A stretch of 64,000 bases of DNA from contig NZ_WBMT01000015.1 of the NCBI RefSeq assembly GCF_008923185.1, positions 62,001 through 126,000 on the forward strand. Direction: 5' to 3'. Shown here one piece after another: positions 1 through 7,872 of the stretch. The position numbers were made by a program, and so were the translations under genes. The notes beneath the pieces are model-generated. The model made no database searches. It was not told the DNA's origin and was given only the letters and a program-made list of their open reading frames with translations. The stretch's first letter is position 1, and every line of letters starts with the position of its first letter. Origin of the DNA: Actinomadura rudentiformis. Its GTDB lineage: Bacteria > Actinomycetota > Actinomycetes > Streptosporangiales > Streptosporangiaceae.

Positions 1-2
1 TG

Positions 3-287
3 TGGCCGGCCACGGGCGCCGGTGACCCGTTGGAGCTGAACGGGTGGGGCGCGACCGGCGGCCTCGTGACGTTCGGGCCGGATGGGAGACGGCTCGTCCG
101 GGCGTTCTTGCGTCCCCTGTTCTCGGGGCGTCCGCAGCTGGGGACCGGGCTCAGGACGGACCTCGTCAGGACCTGGACCTGCGAGGTGTGCGATCGCGAC
201 GCGCGCCTGCTCGACCTGGCCAAGGCACGCCACACCCGTGAACTGACCGCCGAAGAACGCCGCGTCTTCCTCGGTCCAGACGATTGA
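3..287 (+). CDS. C-terminal end of a WD40-repeat-like protein (cut by window edge)
   Basis: The frame is open from the left edge to a TGA at 285-287, so this is the tail of a longer gene. It starts with a propeller-blade-like stretch (GLVTFGPDGRRL) and ends in WTCEVCDRDARLLDLAKARH followed by ELTAEERRVFL. That ending resembles the tails of actinobacterial WD40 proteins, often fused to kinase, protease or NTPase domains, where the last blade is followed by a short 'LT..E...YL' helix. What lies upstream cannot be seen. A TTG at position 30 could be read as a start, but uninterrupted coding character to the window edge makes a truncated gene more likely. Confidence 0.6.
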   Translation, partial: WPATGAGDPLELNGWGATGGLVTFGPDGRRLVRAFLRPLFSGRPQLGTGLRTDLVRTWTCEVCDRDARLLDLAKARHTRELTAEERRVFLGPDD

Positions 288-325
288 TCTCGTTCCTCAA
301 ATTGATCTCTTTCCCCAGAAAGAAA

Positions 326-365
326 CTTGACGGGCCCGGTCGCCCCGCGTCCCGGACCCGTCAAG
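326..365. terminator. Inverted repeat between convergent genes
   Basis: The 9-bp arms CTTGACGGG and CCCGTCAAG are perfect and enclose a GC-rich loop of 22 nt. The element lies between the 3' ends of the WD40 fragment (+) and the secreted protein gene (-), so it probably ends both transcripts. There is no clear T-tract, as is usual in high-GC actinomycetes. Confidence 0.6.
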
Positions 366-493
366 GGTGCTCGGCCGCTCGCTCAGGTGATCGGGATCTT
401 TGCCGATACCGTCACGAGATGCCGGTGGGGTGAAAGCTCGTGCACACTCCGGTCAGGCAGCGAAGCCCCTGTTGTCCGGGAGCTCTCCGTTTG

Positions 494-991
494 TCAGAAG
501 TAGAGGTAGAACTTGGCGGACCTGGCCGTCGACGGGGCCCACTGGAGCTTGAATCGCACGCCGTCCCGCACGTTGACCTTGGTGAGCGGGACGGTCCTTC
601 CCTGCGGGGCGGTACGGGACGGAACCGTGATCCAGGGGCCCATCGGCCTGCCGTTGGGAAGGATCGCGCGCACCCTGACCGGCCGGTTGTACTGTCGCTG
701 GACGACCTTGATGTAGATCTTGCGGAAGTGCTTGGTCGTCCGCAGCGGGGCTCCCCGGGGGTAGACGACGCGCTGGCGGGGAGACAGCTTGACCGAACGA
801 ACCCGGGGCGCCTTGGCCTCGGCGACGTCGGTGCCATTGGCGGTGATGGCGGTGTTGGCGGTGCCCGTGTTGGCGGTAGCGTCGCCGGCGACGGCGGTGC
901 CGGCTGTCAGGGCCGCCGCGGCGCCCAACGACGCGACGACGACGCCGGTCGCGGTCATCTGGCGTGCGAGCCGGGGAAGTGGACTGCTCAT
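494..991 (-). CDS. Small secreted protein, function unknown
   Basis: This is a 165-residue protein with a signal peptide: positive N-terminus (MSSPLPRLAR), hydrophobic Ala/Val core, and a likely AxA cleavage near residues 30-40. A Thr/Ala/Asn-rich stretch and a basic, beta-rich domain follow, ending in FYLYF. The start at 991 is chosen because AGGAAGGAAG lies just upstream and the signal peptide begins at once; an in-frame extension to 1477 reads as non-coding. It is monocistronic and divergent from the gene at 1188. I do not recognise the C-terminal domain. An extracellular or wall-associated location is inferred from the signal peptide only. Confidence 0.7.
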   Translation of the reverse strand: MSSPLPRLARQMTATGVVVASLGAAAALTAGTAVAGDATANTGTANTAITANGTDVAEAKAPRVRSVKLSPRQRVVYPRGAPLRTTKHFRKIYIKVVQRQYNRPVRVRAILPNGRPMGPWITVPSRTAPQGRTVPLTKVNVRDGVRFKLQWAPSTARSAKFYLYF

Positions 992-1151
992 CTGCTTCCT
1001 TCCTGAAACATCTGGACAGAAGACGCCGGCGACCGGGGCTGGGAACATCCGGTCGCCGGCGTGATCGATGATCCGGGGTGCCGGTTGGAAGCCGGTTGCA
1101 GATCGGTTCCTGCGCGCTTCATCTGCGGAGCGACATGCGGACTTCAGTTTC

Positions 1152-1180
1152 AGACAGAGGGGTATGCGAACCTCTATAGT
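1152..1180 (+). promoter_or_regulatory. Probable leaderless promoter for the gene at 1188
   Basis: TATAGT at 1175-1180 is a good -10 hexamer that ends 7 nt before the ATG at 1188. Transcription would therefore start at or next to the start codon. CAGACA at 1151-1156 is a possible -35. The arms AGAGG and CCTCT (1156-1160 and 1171-1175) flank the spacer and could be an operator half-site pair. Confidence 0.4.
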
Positions 1181-1187
1181 TCGGGTC

Positions 1188-1931
1188 ATGATCGAGGGCC
1201 GTGTGATCGAGGATCGTGGTGCCGAAGTCCGGGAGACGTGGGCCGAGCTCCTGCCCACGGGGTTCCTGCACGGCTTGCGGGAGGCCCACACGGAGGCGAC
1301 GCTCGTCGTCGCCGGTGCGCTGGACCGGGCGGCCGGCTTCAAGGAACGTTCCTTCGGCTTCACCGCCTTCGACGTCCTGGAGTCCCAGCTGGATCGGGTC
1401 TTCGGCGTGGGCACGGCCGAGGAGCCATCCGATCTCGGCGGTTCGTCCGCCGGCGCGGTCGTTCGGGATGATCTCAATGGTTCGCCCGGGTGGCGGCTGG
1501 GGCGTTATCGGGTGTTGCTCAAGCGTCATGAGTTCGGGGCGGTGCGGGCCATCCGCTGGGATCGGGAGAGCCCGACCAAGCAGGCGGTCGCCCGGCAGGA
1601 GTTCGGTGGCGATCCCCAGCTGGCCCTGGATCTCGGGTTGGCCGATCTCCATGACACGCCCGAGGTGGTGACGCTCGTTCTCGCGCACAGTGCCACCGAA
1701 GAGCCACTGGAGATGGAGCTGTTCCTGGGTCTTCCCAGGCTGAACGCCGATGGCGGGGCGGCGTGGCACTGGCTGTGGCCTTTGACCGAAGACACTCTCG
1801 GGCCCGATCCGCGCCGTAGGCTCGTGGAGCCCACCCTCCCGCTGTGGAACGACACCGATGACGATGTGCCCGTGACGCTCCACCGGCGGCCGGCTCGCAA
1901 CGCGAACACCATCGTCGAAAAGGCCCAGTGA
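1188..1931 (+). CDS. Uncharacterised soluble protein, operon partner of HTH-ImmA protease
   Basis: A 247-residue protein with no signal peptide or membrane segment. The N-terminal half is acidic; the C-terminal half has beta-rich stretches (LGRYRVLLKRHEFGAVRAI, VVTLVLAHSATEEPLEMELF). I recognise no domain. The start at 1188 is preferred because a -10 element sits 7 nt upstream; starts at 1068 or 1164 are possible. The stop overlaps the next start by 4 bp (GTGA type, 1928-1931), so the two proteins are probably made together at fixed ratio. In ImmA/IrrE systems the partner can be the peptidase's target or effector; that role here is inference. Confidence 0.7.
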   Translation: MIEGRVIEDRGAEVRETWAELLPTGFLHGLREAHTEATLVVAGALDRAAGFKERSFGFTAFDVLESQLDRVFGVGTAEEPSDLGGSSAGAVVRDDLNGSPGWRLGRYRVLLKRHEFGAVRAIRWDRESPTKQAVARQEFGGDPQLALDLGLADLHDTPEVVTLVLAHSATEEPLEMELFLGLPRLNADGGAAWHWLWPLTEDTLGPDPRRRLVEPTLPLWNDTDDDVPVTLHRRPARNANTIVEKAQ

Positions 1932-3040
1932 ACACCACCGATGACCGCGCGGAACAGACAGCCAGGCGCCTCACCGAGGCCCGGCTGCTGTTCGACTGCG
2001 AACGGCTGACCCTGGCTCGCCGTCTGCGCGGCCTGCGCAAGAATCAGCTGGCTCAGGCGATCGACACGACCCCGACCGCGGTCGGCCAATACGAGGCCGG
2101 GGTGCACCGCCCCTCGGAGAGGACACTGTCCCGGCTGGCGATCGCGCTCGGCGTACCGGTGGAGTTCTTCCACGCCGGCCGCAGCCCCGTGCGGTTGGAC
2201 ACCGCCCACTTCAGGTCGCTGCGCTCCACCACGCAGATCGAACGCGACCAGGCCCTCGCCTACGGCCGGATCGCCGCCGACATCGTGACGGCGGTGGAGG
2301 AACTGGTCGAGTTTCCCGTCGCGGACCTCCCGGAATACCCCGTCCCGCCGGACGAGATCGCAGGGCCTGGACCTGTGGAGGCCGCCAGGCAGGCCCGCAA
2401 GGGGATGGCCGGCCGGCCGGGCTCCATCCCGCACATGGTGCGCCTGCTGGAGAAGCACGGGATCATCGTGCTGATCCTGCCTTCGCACACCGAACGTGTC
2501 GACGCCTTCAGCATTGGCGCGCATCCTCGCCCGATGGTGCTGTTCAACCCCGCCAAGGGCGACTACTGGCGTAACCGTTTCGACGCCGCCCACGAGCTCG
2601 GCCATCTGGTCATGCACTCGGACGCCGAGCCCGGCAGCAAGATCGTGGAAGACCAGGCCCATCGCTTCGCCGCCGAGTTCCTCATGCCGGAAGCCGACAT
2701 CGCCGACCACCTTCCCCGCACCGCGGACTGGCCGCGCCTCGCCGAGTTGAAGGGGGCCTGGGGAGTCAGCATGGCCGCCTTGCTGTACCGGGCCCGGACG
2801 CTGGGGATCATGCAGGAGAGCACCTACCGCAACGCGATGAGCAGCATGAGCGCCCGCGGCTGGCGACGTCGTGAGCCCGGCCCGGGCAAACCCCTCGAAC
2901 GCCCCACCATGCTCACCCGGGCCGTGGAGCTCATCGCCGAAACAGGCACCGACCGTGATCAACTCGCCGGCCGCGCCGGCGTCACCCGCGCCGATCTCGA
3001 TGCTCTGGCCCCCGTACGAGATCAGCCCGCATTGACCTGA
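1928..3040 (+). CDS. XRE-type HTH plus ImmA/IrrE metallopeptidase
   Basis: 370 residues. Residues 27-82 form a Cro/C1-type helix-turn-helix (NQLAQAIDTTPTAVGQYEAG). Residues 150-300 are an ImmA/IrrE domain with the zinc motif HELGH at 222-226 and the following FAAEFLMP, whose Glu is the usual third ligand. ImmA/IrrE proteins cleave a repressor or regulate through the HTH, switching on mobile-element or stress genes. The C-terminal tail is basic and ends in a small helical segment (AGVTRADLDALAP) that may be a second HTH-like element. It overlaps the preceding gene by 4 bp, so the two form one operon. Domain assignment is firm; the cleaved target is unknown. Confidence 0.9.
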   Translation: MNTTDDRAEQTARRLTEARLLFDCERLTLARRLRGLRKNQLAQAIDTTPTAVGQYEAGVHRPSERTLSRLAIALGVPVEFFHAGRSPVRLDTAHFRSLRSTTQIERDQALAYGRIAADIVTAVEELVEFPVADLPEYPVPPDEIAGPGPVEAARQARKGMAGRPGSIPHMVRLLEKHGIIVLILPSHTERVDAFSIGAHPRPMVLFNPAKGDYWRNRFDAAHELGHLVMHSDAEPGSKIVEDQAHRFAAEFLMPEADIADHLPRTADWPRLAELKGAWGVSMAALLYRARTLGIMQESTYRNAMSSMSARGWRRREPGPGKPLERPTMLTRAVELIAETGTDRDQLAGRAGVTRADLDALAPVRDQPALT

Positions 3041-3203
3041 CCGGCGGATCGCGGCGGCGAGGCGACTTCATGCCGTGTCCTGGCGGGGTTCTGGTGTGTG
3101 CCCGGAATGCGAGCGTTCGTTTGGCGCGGGTTCCCTCCGGCGGGGGAAGTGGTTGGGCCGTCAGGGTGATCACTTGTCTCGGCTGAGGCGAGATGGTGAG
3201 GGC

Positions 3204-3644
3204 ATGGCCAGACGTGATGCGGTGAAGGTTTCTGTGGTGTGGGCTGCGGTCGGGTGGACGGCGCTCTATGTGGCGTCCAAGGTGCATCTCGCTCTGGAAG
3301 AACGGCTTGGCGTCACAGGGGGACCGCACGTGGCGGCCGATTCCTACCGCGACTACGGGCCGGGTGAAGTCGCACGGGCCCAGTGGGCGAACGCGGCGTT
3401 GGGGCTGCTCATCGTGGGTGTGCTGGTGGCGGCGCTCTTCACCGCGCGCCATCGGTGGCCCCGCAGGATCCTGCTCGCGGTGCTCGCGGTGTGCACCGCC
3501 ATGGCGGCGGCCGGCGCGATCGGCATGCTCGGTGGGGCGATCTTCACTGAACGGGGTGGCGCTGTCTTCGGGGGCTACTGCGCGGTCTGGGCGGTGCTCC
3601 TCTTTCTCGCAGGTCGTGACGTCCACCGGCGTAGAGCCGGCTAG
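3204..3644 (+). CDS. Four-helix integral membrane protein
   Basis: 146 residues with about four hydrophobic segments (VSVVWAAVGWTALYVASKVHL, AALGLLIVGVLVAALF, ILLAVLAVCTAMAAAGAIG, AVFGGYCAVWAVLLFLAG) and a basic C-terminus. The start at 3204 follows GGTGAGG; an upstream in-frame start at 3075 would add a Cys-containing basic leader that reads as non-coding. No family is recognised. It lies between the ImmA gene and the arsR-like gene with its own gap on both sides, so it is probably transcribed alone. Confidence 0.7.
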   Translation: MARRDAVKVSVVWAAVGWTALYVASKVHLALEERLGVTGGPHVAADSYRDYGPGEVARAQWANAALGLLIVGVLVAALFTARHRWPRRILLAVLAVCTAMAAAGAIGMLGGAIFTERGGAVFGGYCAVWAVLLFLAGRDVHRRRAG

Positions 3645-3660
3645 GGCTCTACGCTTATAT

Positions 3661-3677
3661 GTCAGATCGGCTATATT
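3661..3677 (+). promoter_or_regulatory. AT-rich promoter/operator of the arsR-SRPBCC operon
   Basis: TATATT at 3672-3677 ends 6 nt before the ATG at 3684, which suggests a leaderless mRNA. An AT-rich half (TTATATG, 3655-3661) lies upstream across GTCAGATCGG, giving imperfect dyad symmetry that fits an ArsR dimer site for autoregulation. Confidence 0.4.
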
Positions 3678-3683
3678 GCTCGT

Positions 3684-4010
3684 ATGGCATCAACGTTCGA
3701 GGTGCTGGCCGAGCCGCGCCGCCGGGAGATCCTCGATCTGCTGCGCGACGGCGAGAGGCTGGTCGGTGATCTGGTGGAACGGCTGGCGCTCGCACAGCCG
3801 ACCGTCTCCAAACATTTGAAAGTGCTGCGCGGCGCCGGGCTCGTGGAGGTCCGGCAGGACGCGCAGCGCCGCTGGTACCGGCTCTGCCCGGAGCCGCTGG
3901 CCGAGGTCGACGCATGGCTCGCGCCGTACCGGCGCATGTGGACGCACAGCCTCGACGCCCTCGAACGCCACCTGGACACCATGCCGGACGACATCGAGGA
4001 AACGAGATGA
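3684..4010 (+). CDS. ArsR-family repressor
   Basis: 108 residues, a single winged helix domain: FEVLAEPRRREILDLL as helix 1-2, then LVERLALAQPTVSKHLKVL as the recognition helix and the wing around RWYRLCPEPL. The metal-binding Cys motif of ArsR or SmtB is absent. This belongs to the metal-independent subgroup usually paired with SRPBCC (AHSA1) proteins, as it is here: the stop overlaps the next ATG (ATGA at 4007-4010). It probably represses its own leaderless promoter. Confidence 0.9.
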   Translation: MASTFEVLAEPRRREILDLLRDGERLVGDLVERLALAQPTVSKHLKVLRGAGLVEVRQDAQRRWYRLCPEPLAEVDAWLAPYRRMWTHSLDALERHLDTMPDDIEETR

Positions 4011-4933
4011 CGAACGAAGCGACGCTGCAGACGATCAACGGAGAGCCCACGCTGCGATTCGAGCGGCGGCTCAAGCATCCGCCGGCGAAGGTGTGGCGGG
4101 CAGTGAGCGATCCGGCGGAGATGGCCGCCTGGTTCCCGGCCAAGGTCGAGGCCGAACTGCGCCCCGGCGCGCCCATGCGTTTCATCTTCCCGGAGGAGGC
4201 GGTCGTCGACGGTACGTGGGACGGCGAGGTGCTCGAAGTCGATCCGCCGAAGGTGTTCATGTTCCGCTGGAACTCCGACGTCCTGCGGTTCGAGCTCATT
4301 CCGGACGGCGACGGGTGCCTGCTGGTGTTCACGCAGACGATCGGGGGCGGCAGCGTCGGACTGCTGGCCGCCGGTCGTACCGCCGCTGGATGGGACACCT
4401 GCCTGGACGAACTGGCGGCACGGCTCGACGGTCACAGCGTGACACCTCCTACCGACTGGGCCGGGCGGATCGCGCGGTATGTCGACGGGTTCGGCCTCGG
4501 TGACGGCGCCGTCCGGCAGGTGGACGGTGGCTACGAGCTTCACTTTGCTCGGGACCTGGTGTGGAAGCCGGTTGACGAGGTCTGGCGAGTGCTCGTGGAG
4601 GACGCGACTCCGGAAGTCGGCGGTGAGCCGCCGCTGCGCGCGACCAACGAGCACGCGCTAGCCGGAAAGATCATCCAGGTCGAGGCTCCGCGCCTGCTGG
4701 AGTACGAGACGGCGCGGGCGGGTTCCGTGCGATGGGAGATCTTCTCTGACCCGGCCCTCGGGGTAAGGGTGGAGCTCACCCACACCGTGGACGAGCCGCG
4801 GCCCGAGGTGCTCGCCGCATGGCACGTACAGCTGGACCTGTTCTTCCGCGCCACCCAGGGCGAGACGGACATCTGCTGGCCGGAGGACCGGTTCAAGCAG
4901 GTGACCGGGCGGTACGCGGCGCAGCTGGCCTGA
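4007..4933 (+). CDS. Fused double SRPBCC (AHSA1-like) protein
   Basis: 308 residues built from two START/AHSA1-type domains in tandem. Domain 1 spans about 13-145 (FERRLKHPPAKVWRAVSDPA, then AAWFPAKVEAEL). Domain 2 spans about 170-305 (LHFARDLVWKPVDEVWRVLV, ending in a helix around AAWHVQLDLFF). Each is a helix-grip fold that binds a hydrophobic ligand or acts as a co-chaperone-like module. Most ArsR-linked homologues have one domain of about 150 residues, so the fusion is notable. Translation is coupled to the ArsR gene. The ligand is unknown. Confidence 0.85.
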   Translation: MTNEATLQTINGEPTLRFERRLKHPPAKVWRAVSDPAEMAAWFPAKVEAELRPGAPMRFIFPEEAVVDGTWDGEVLEVDPPKVFMFRWNSDVLRFELIPDGDGCLLVFTQTIGGGSVGLLAAGRTAAGWDTCLDELAARLDGHSVTPPTDWAGRIARYVDGFGLGDGAVRQVDGGYELHFARDLVWKPVDEVWRVLVEDATPEVGGEPPLRATNEHALAGKIIQVEAPRLLEYETARAGSVRWEIFSDPALGVRVELTHTVDEPRPEVLAAWHVQLDLFFRATQGETDICWPEDRFKQVTGRYAAQLA

Positions 4934-4966
4934 GCCACCGGTCTCGCCTGGTGAGGGCCGTCCATG

Positions 4967-4980
4967 CGAACATATGTTCG
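4967..4980 (+). promoter_or_regulatory. LexA (SOS) box over the dinB start codon
   Basis: CGAACATATGTTCG is a perfect 14-bp palindrome of the GAAC-N4-GTTC class bound by actinobacterial LexA. The dinB ATG (4974) is inside the box, so LexA binding would block both initiation complex and start site. Together with its position before a Y-family polymerase, this is strong evidence for SOS control. Confidence 0.85.
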
Positions 4981-6170
4981 TGTCAGACGAGGCGGCGATC
5001 CTGCACGCCGACCTGGACGCGTTCTACGCGTCGGTCGAACAGCGTGACGACCCCCGGTTGCGGGCCAGGCCCGTGATCGTGGGCGGCGGCGTGGTGCTCG
5101 CGGCCAGCTACGAGGCCAAGGCGTACGGCGTGCGCACGGCGATGACCGGCGGGCAGGCACGGCGCCTGTGTCCCCAGGCGGCCGTGGTCCCGCCGCGGAT
5201 GTCGGTGTACGCGGAGGCCAGCAAGGCCGTCTTCGCGGTCTTCAGGCACACGACCCCGATGGTCGAAGGACTCTCGATCGACGAGGCGTTCCTCGACGTG
5301 AGCGGGCTGCGGAAGATCTCCGGGCGGCCCGTCGACATCGCCGGACGCCTGCGCCGCGAGATCCTCGAGGAGGTCGGGCTGCCGATCACGGTGGGGGTCG
5401 CGCGGACCAAGTTCCTCGCCAAGGTGGCCAGCGGCGTCGCCAAGCCCGACGGGCTCCTGCTCGTGCCGCCGGACGGCGAGCTGGACTTCCTGCATCCGCT
5501 GCCGGTGGAGAGGTTGTGGGGCGTCGGCCTGGTCACCGCCGAAAAGCTCAGGAAACGCGGCATCACGACCGTCGGTGAGGTGGCCCGGCTGCCGGAGAAC
5601 GTGCTGGTCTCGATGCTCGGCCGGGCATCCGGACGGCACCTGCACGCCCTGGCGCACAACCGCGACCCGCGTCCCGTGCGAACGGGTGTCCGGCGGCGCT
5701 CGATGGGGGCGCAACGGGCCCTCGGCCGGCGCGGGCGCTCGCCAGAAGAGCTGGACACATTCATGGTGGGCCTGATCGACCGCCTTGGCCGGAGACTGCG
5801 CTCGGCCAACCGGGTCTGCCGCACCGTCACGCTCCGCCTGCGGTTCGACGACTTCACCCGTGCGACCCGTTCGCACACGTTGCCCCAGGCCACTGCGGAG
5901 ACCGCGGTCATCCTCGCCGCCGCCCGTGACCTCCTGTGCACCGCCCTGCCGATGATCGAGGCCCAGGGGATCACCCTGATCGGCATCACCCTCGGCAATC
6001 TGCACAACGACAGCGCCGTCCAGCTCGCCCTCCCCTTCGACCGCGCCACCGGCCCCGCCCTCGACACCGCGGTGGACGACGTCCGCGACCGCTTCGGCTC
6101 CTCCGCCATCACCCGCGGCGTGCTCCTAGGCCGCGACCCTGGGATCTCCGTCCCCCTGCTGCCCGACTGA
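4974..6170 (+). CDS. dinB: DNA polymerase IV (Y-family translesion polymerase)
   Basis: 398 residues. Palm motifs are present: HADLDAFYASVEQ with Asp13, and SIDEAFLDV with Asp103-Glu104, the metal ligands. The YEAKAYGVRTAM finger segment, the thumb helix-hairpin-helix (LWGVGLVTAEKLRKRGI) and the little-finger domain follow. QLALPF near residues 368-373 is a beta-clamp-binding motif. It copies damaged templates with low fidelity. The start may be ATG 4974 or GTG 4980; both lie in or at the edge of the LexA box. No operon partner follows. A DUF6504-like gene, a family often seen near translesion polymerases, lies 10 kb away. Confidence 0.95.
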   Translation: MFVSDEAAILHADLDAFYASVEQRDDPRLRARPVIVGGGVVLAASYEAKAYGVRTAMTGGQARRLCPQAAVVPPRMSVYAEASKAVFAVFRHTTPMVEGLSIDEAFLDVSGLRKISGRPVDIAGRLRREILEEVGLPITVGVARTKFLAKVASGVAKPDGLLLVPPDGELDFLHPLPVERLWGVGLVTAEKLRKRGITTVGEVARLPENVLVSMLGRASGRHLHALAHNRDPRPVRTGVRRRSMGAQRALGRRGRSPEELDTFMVGLIDRLGRRLRSANRVCRTVTLRLRFDDFTRATRSHTLPQATAETAVILAAARDLLCTALPMIEAQGITLIGITLGNLHNDSAVQLALPFDRATGPALDTAVDDVRDRFGSSAITRGVLLGRDPGISVPLLPD

Positions 6171-6275
6171 CCATCCGTTGTGGCCCGCCCGCCTACACGA
6201 TCGGCTTGGGGAATGTACTGGGGATCGACGGGGTGTGGCACGGTCGTTACCCCTGGTGAAGGCCTGTGAGGTTAG

Positions 6276-6284
6276 TTATCCACA
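6276..6284 (+). promoter_or_regulatory. Isolated DnaA-box match
   Basis: TTATCCACA is an exact match to the consensus DnaA box. It is followed by GGATGTGGATG, a weaker inverted copy. The site lies in the 256-bp gap between dinB and the SGNH hydrolase gene; the rest of the gap is G-rich with no gene visible. Confidence 0.45.
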
Positions 6285-6426
6285 GGATGTGGATGATGAG
6301 GCTTCTGGGGGCGGCATTGCGGGTCCCCTGGGGGTTGGTACCCGGGGGCATCCTAGGGGCAGCCCCACCTGAAGATCGGGGGCCCTCCCGGATGTGTCCG
6401 AGGCCCGTTCACGATGGGGTTTGAGT

Positions 6427-7755
6427 ATGCAGATCCCCTCGCCTTCAGCACGCATCGCACGGATTTCCGTCGGCGCTCTCGCTGGTGCGGCACTCATCGT
6501 CGGCATCGTCCACAACTCCCCGGCCTTTTCCGCAGGGGCCGCTGTGCTCAGCTCCGGGAGGGCCGTCCCGCCCCCGCCCGGAACGCCTTGGGTGGGTGCT
6601 TGGGGAACGGCAGTCCAACGTCCGGTCGCCGGCAACGAGGACAGCGGCGCCAACTGGTCGCAGCAGGGTTTCGCCGACCAGTCCGTCCGCCAGGTCGTCC
6701 GGGTGACCACCGGCGGCACGTCCGTTCGGATCCGTCTCTCGAACGTGTACGGGAGCAAGCCGCTGCGTGTGAGCGGGGCGACGATCGGGCGATCCGCCGG
6801 CGCGGCCATGGTGTGGCCGGAGACGTTGAAGAAGCTCACGTTCGCGCGTTCGACGTCCGCTGTCGTGCCGGCCGGACAGGAACTGGTCAGTGACGCCGTG
6901 CCGCTGACGACCTCGCCGCTCGAACGGCTGGCGGTGACGCTGCGTTTCGCCGAGCCGACCGGGCCCGCGACGTTCCACCGGTTCGCCTTGGACAAGACCT
7001 ACCGGGCCAAGGGCGATCGGCTCTCGGACGTCGGCGCCGACACCTTCACCGAGTCGACCAATGCCTGGTACTACCTGAGCGGTGTCGAGGTGGCCGGGGC
7101 CGGGCGGCCGGGCCGGAACACCGTGGTGATGCTCGGAGATTCGCTCATTGACGGGGTCGGCGCCACGCCGGGTGCGGACTCGCGGTTCCCCGACCACCTG
7201 GCCGAACGCCTCGCCGCCGAACGCCGCCCGTTCGGCGTGGTCAACGCGGGCATCGGCTCCAACAAGCTGCTGAACGACTCGGCATGTGGCGGGGACAGGG
7301 CACTGGCGAGATTCCAGCGTGACGTGCTCAGCAGGCCCGGAGTGCGGTCGGTGGTCGTCCACCTCGGCGCGAACGACATCGGCGCGCCCCAGGTCGACGA
7401 TCCCTGCGTCCTCCCGAATCCGAAGGTGACGGCGAAGCAGCTCATCGACGGGCACCGTGCGCTGATCCGGGCCGCGCACGCGCACGGCGTCAAGGCCATC
7501 GGCGCGACGATCCCGCCCATGAAGGGCGCGCGGTTCCCCATCTGGAACGAGGAGGCCGAGGGCATCCGCCAAGCGGTCAACGCCTGGATCCGGAACGGCG
7601 GCGAATACGACGACGTCGTGGACATCGCCAAGGTGATGAGCGACCCGTCCGACCCGCTCATGCCGCGTCCGGGGTACGTCTTCATGGACGGCCTGCATTC
7701 CAACGACGCGGGCAACCACGCCATGGCGGCGTCCATCGATCTCAAGGACGTGTAG
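6427..7755 (+). CDS. Secreted SGNH/GDSL hydrolase
   Basis: 442 residues. An N-terminal signal peptide (basic MQIPSPSARIARIS, then an Ala/Val/Ile core) precedes a beta-sandwich region and a C-terminal SGNH domain. Block I is VVMLGDSLIDG with the nucleophile Ser, block III is GANDIG, and block V is DGLHSNDAGN with the Asp-His pair. Such enzymes are extracellular esterases or lipases. The start at 6427 is preferred because the signal peptide begins there; a GTG at 6394 would add eleven residues. Relatives with an N-terminal jelly-roll often act on plant or microbial polysaccharide esters; the substrate here is not determined. Confidence 0.88.
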   Translation: MQIPSPSARIARISVGALAGAALIVGIVHNSPAFSAGAAVLSSGRAVPPPPGTPWVGAWGTAVQRPVAGNEDSGANWSQQGFADQSVRQVVRVTTGGTSVRIRLSNVYGSKPLRVSGATIGRSAGAAMVWPETLKKLTFARSTSAVVPAGQELVSDAVPLTTSPLERLAVTLRFAEPTGPATFHRFALDKTYRAKGDRLSDVGADTFTESTNAWYYLSGVEVAGAGRPGRNTVVMLGDSLIDGVGATPGADSRFPDHLAERLAAERRPFGVVNAGIGSNKLLNDSACGGDRALARFQRDVLSRPGVRSVVVHLGANDIGAPQVDDPCVLPNPKVTAKQLIDGHRALIRAAHAHGVKAIGATIPPMKGARFPIWNEEAEGIRQAVNAWIRNGGEYDDVVDIAKVMSDPSDPLMPRPGYVFMDGLHSNDAGNHAMAASIDLKDV

Positions 7756-7872
7756 GCCGCCCCGACCTGCAGTGCTAACAAAGCCGTTGCCGCACCGTTG
7801 TGCCCCGCTCACCTGCCGGACGAGATGTGCATGTCAGGATCAACCGGTCGTCCTTCGGTGAGGAGAAAGCGT

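Noticed and set aside
494..1477. 327-codon minus ORF starting at 1477
   Set aside because: Residues before the start at 991 read as non-coding and overlap the promoter and start of the gene at 1188. The shorter frame has a ribosome-binding site and a signal peptide.
6290..6420. Riboswitch in the G-rich leader of the SGNH hydrolase gene
   Set aside because: I could not match it to any known aptamer core, including the c-di-AMP class often found before secreted hydrolases. The G-runs could be chance in this composition.
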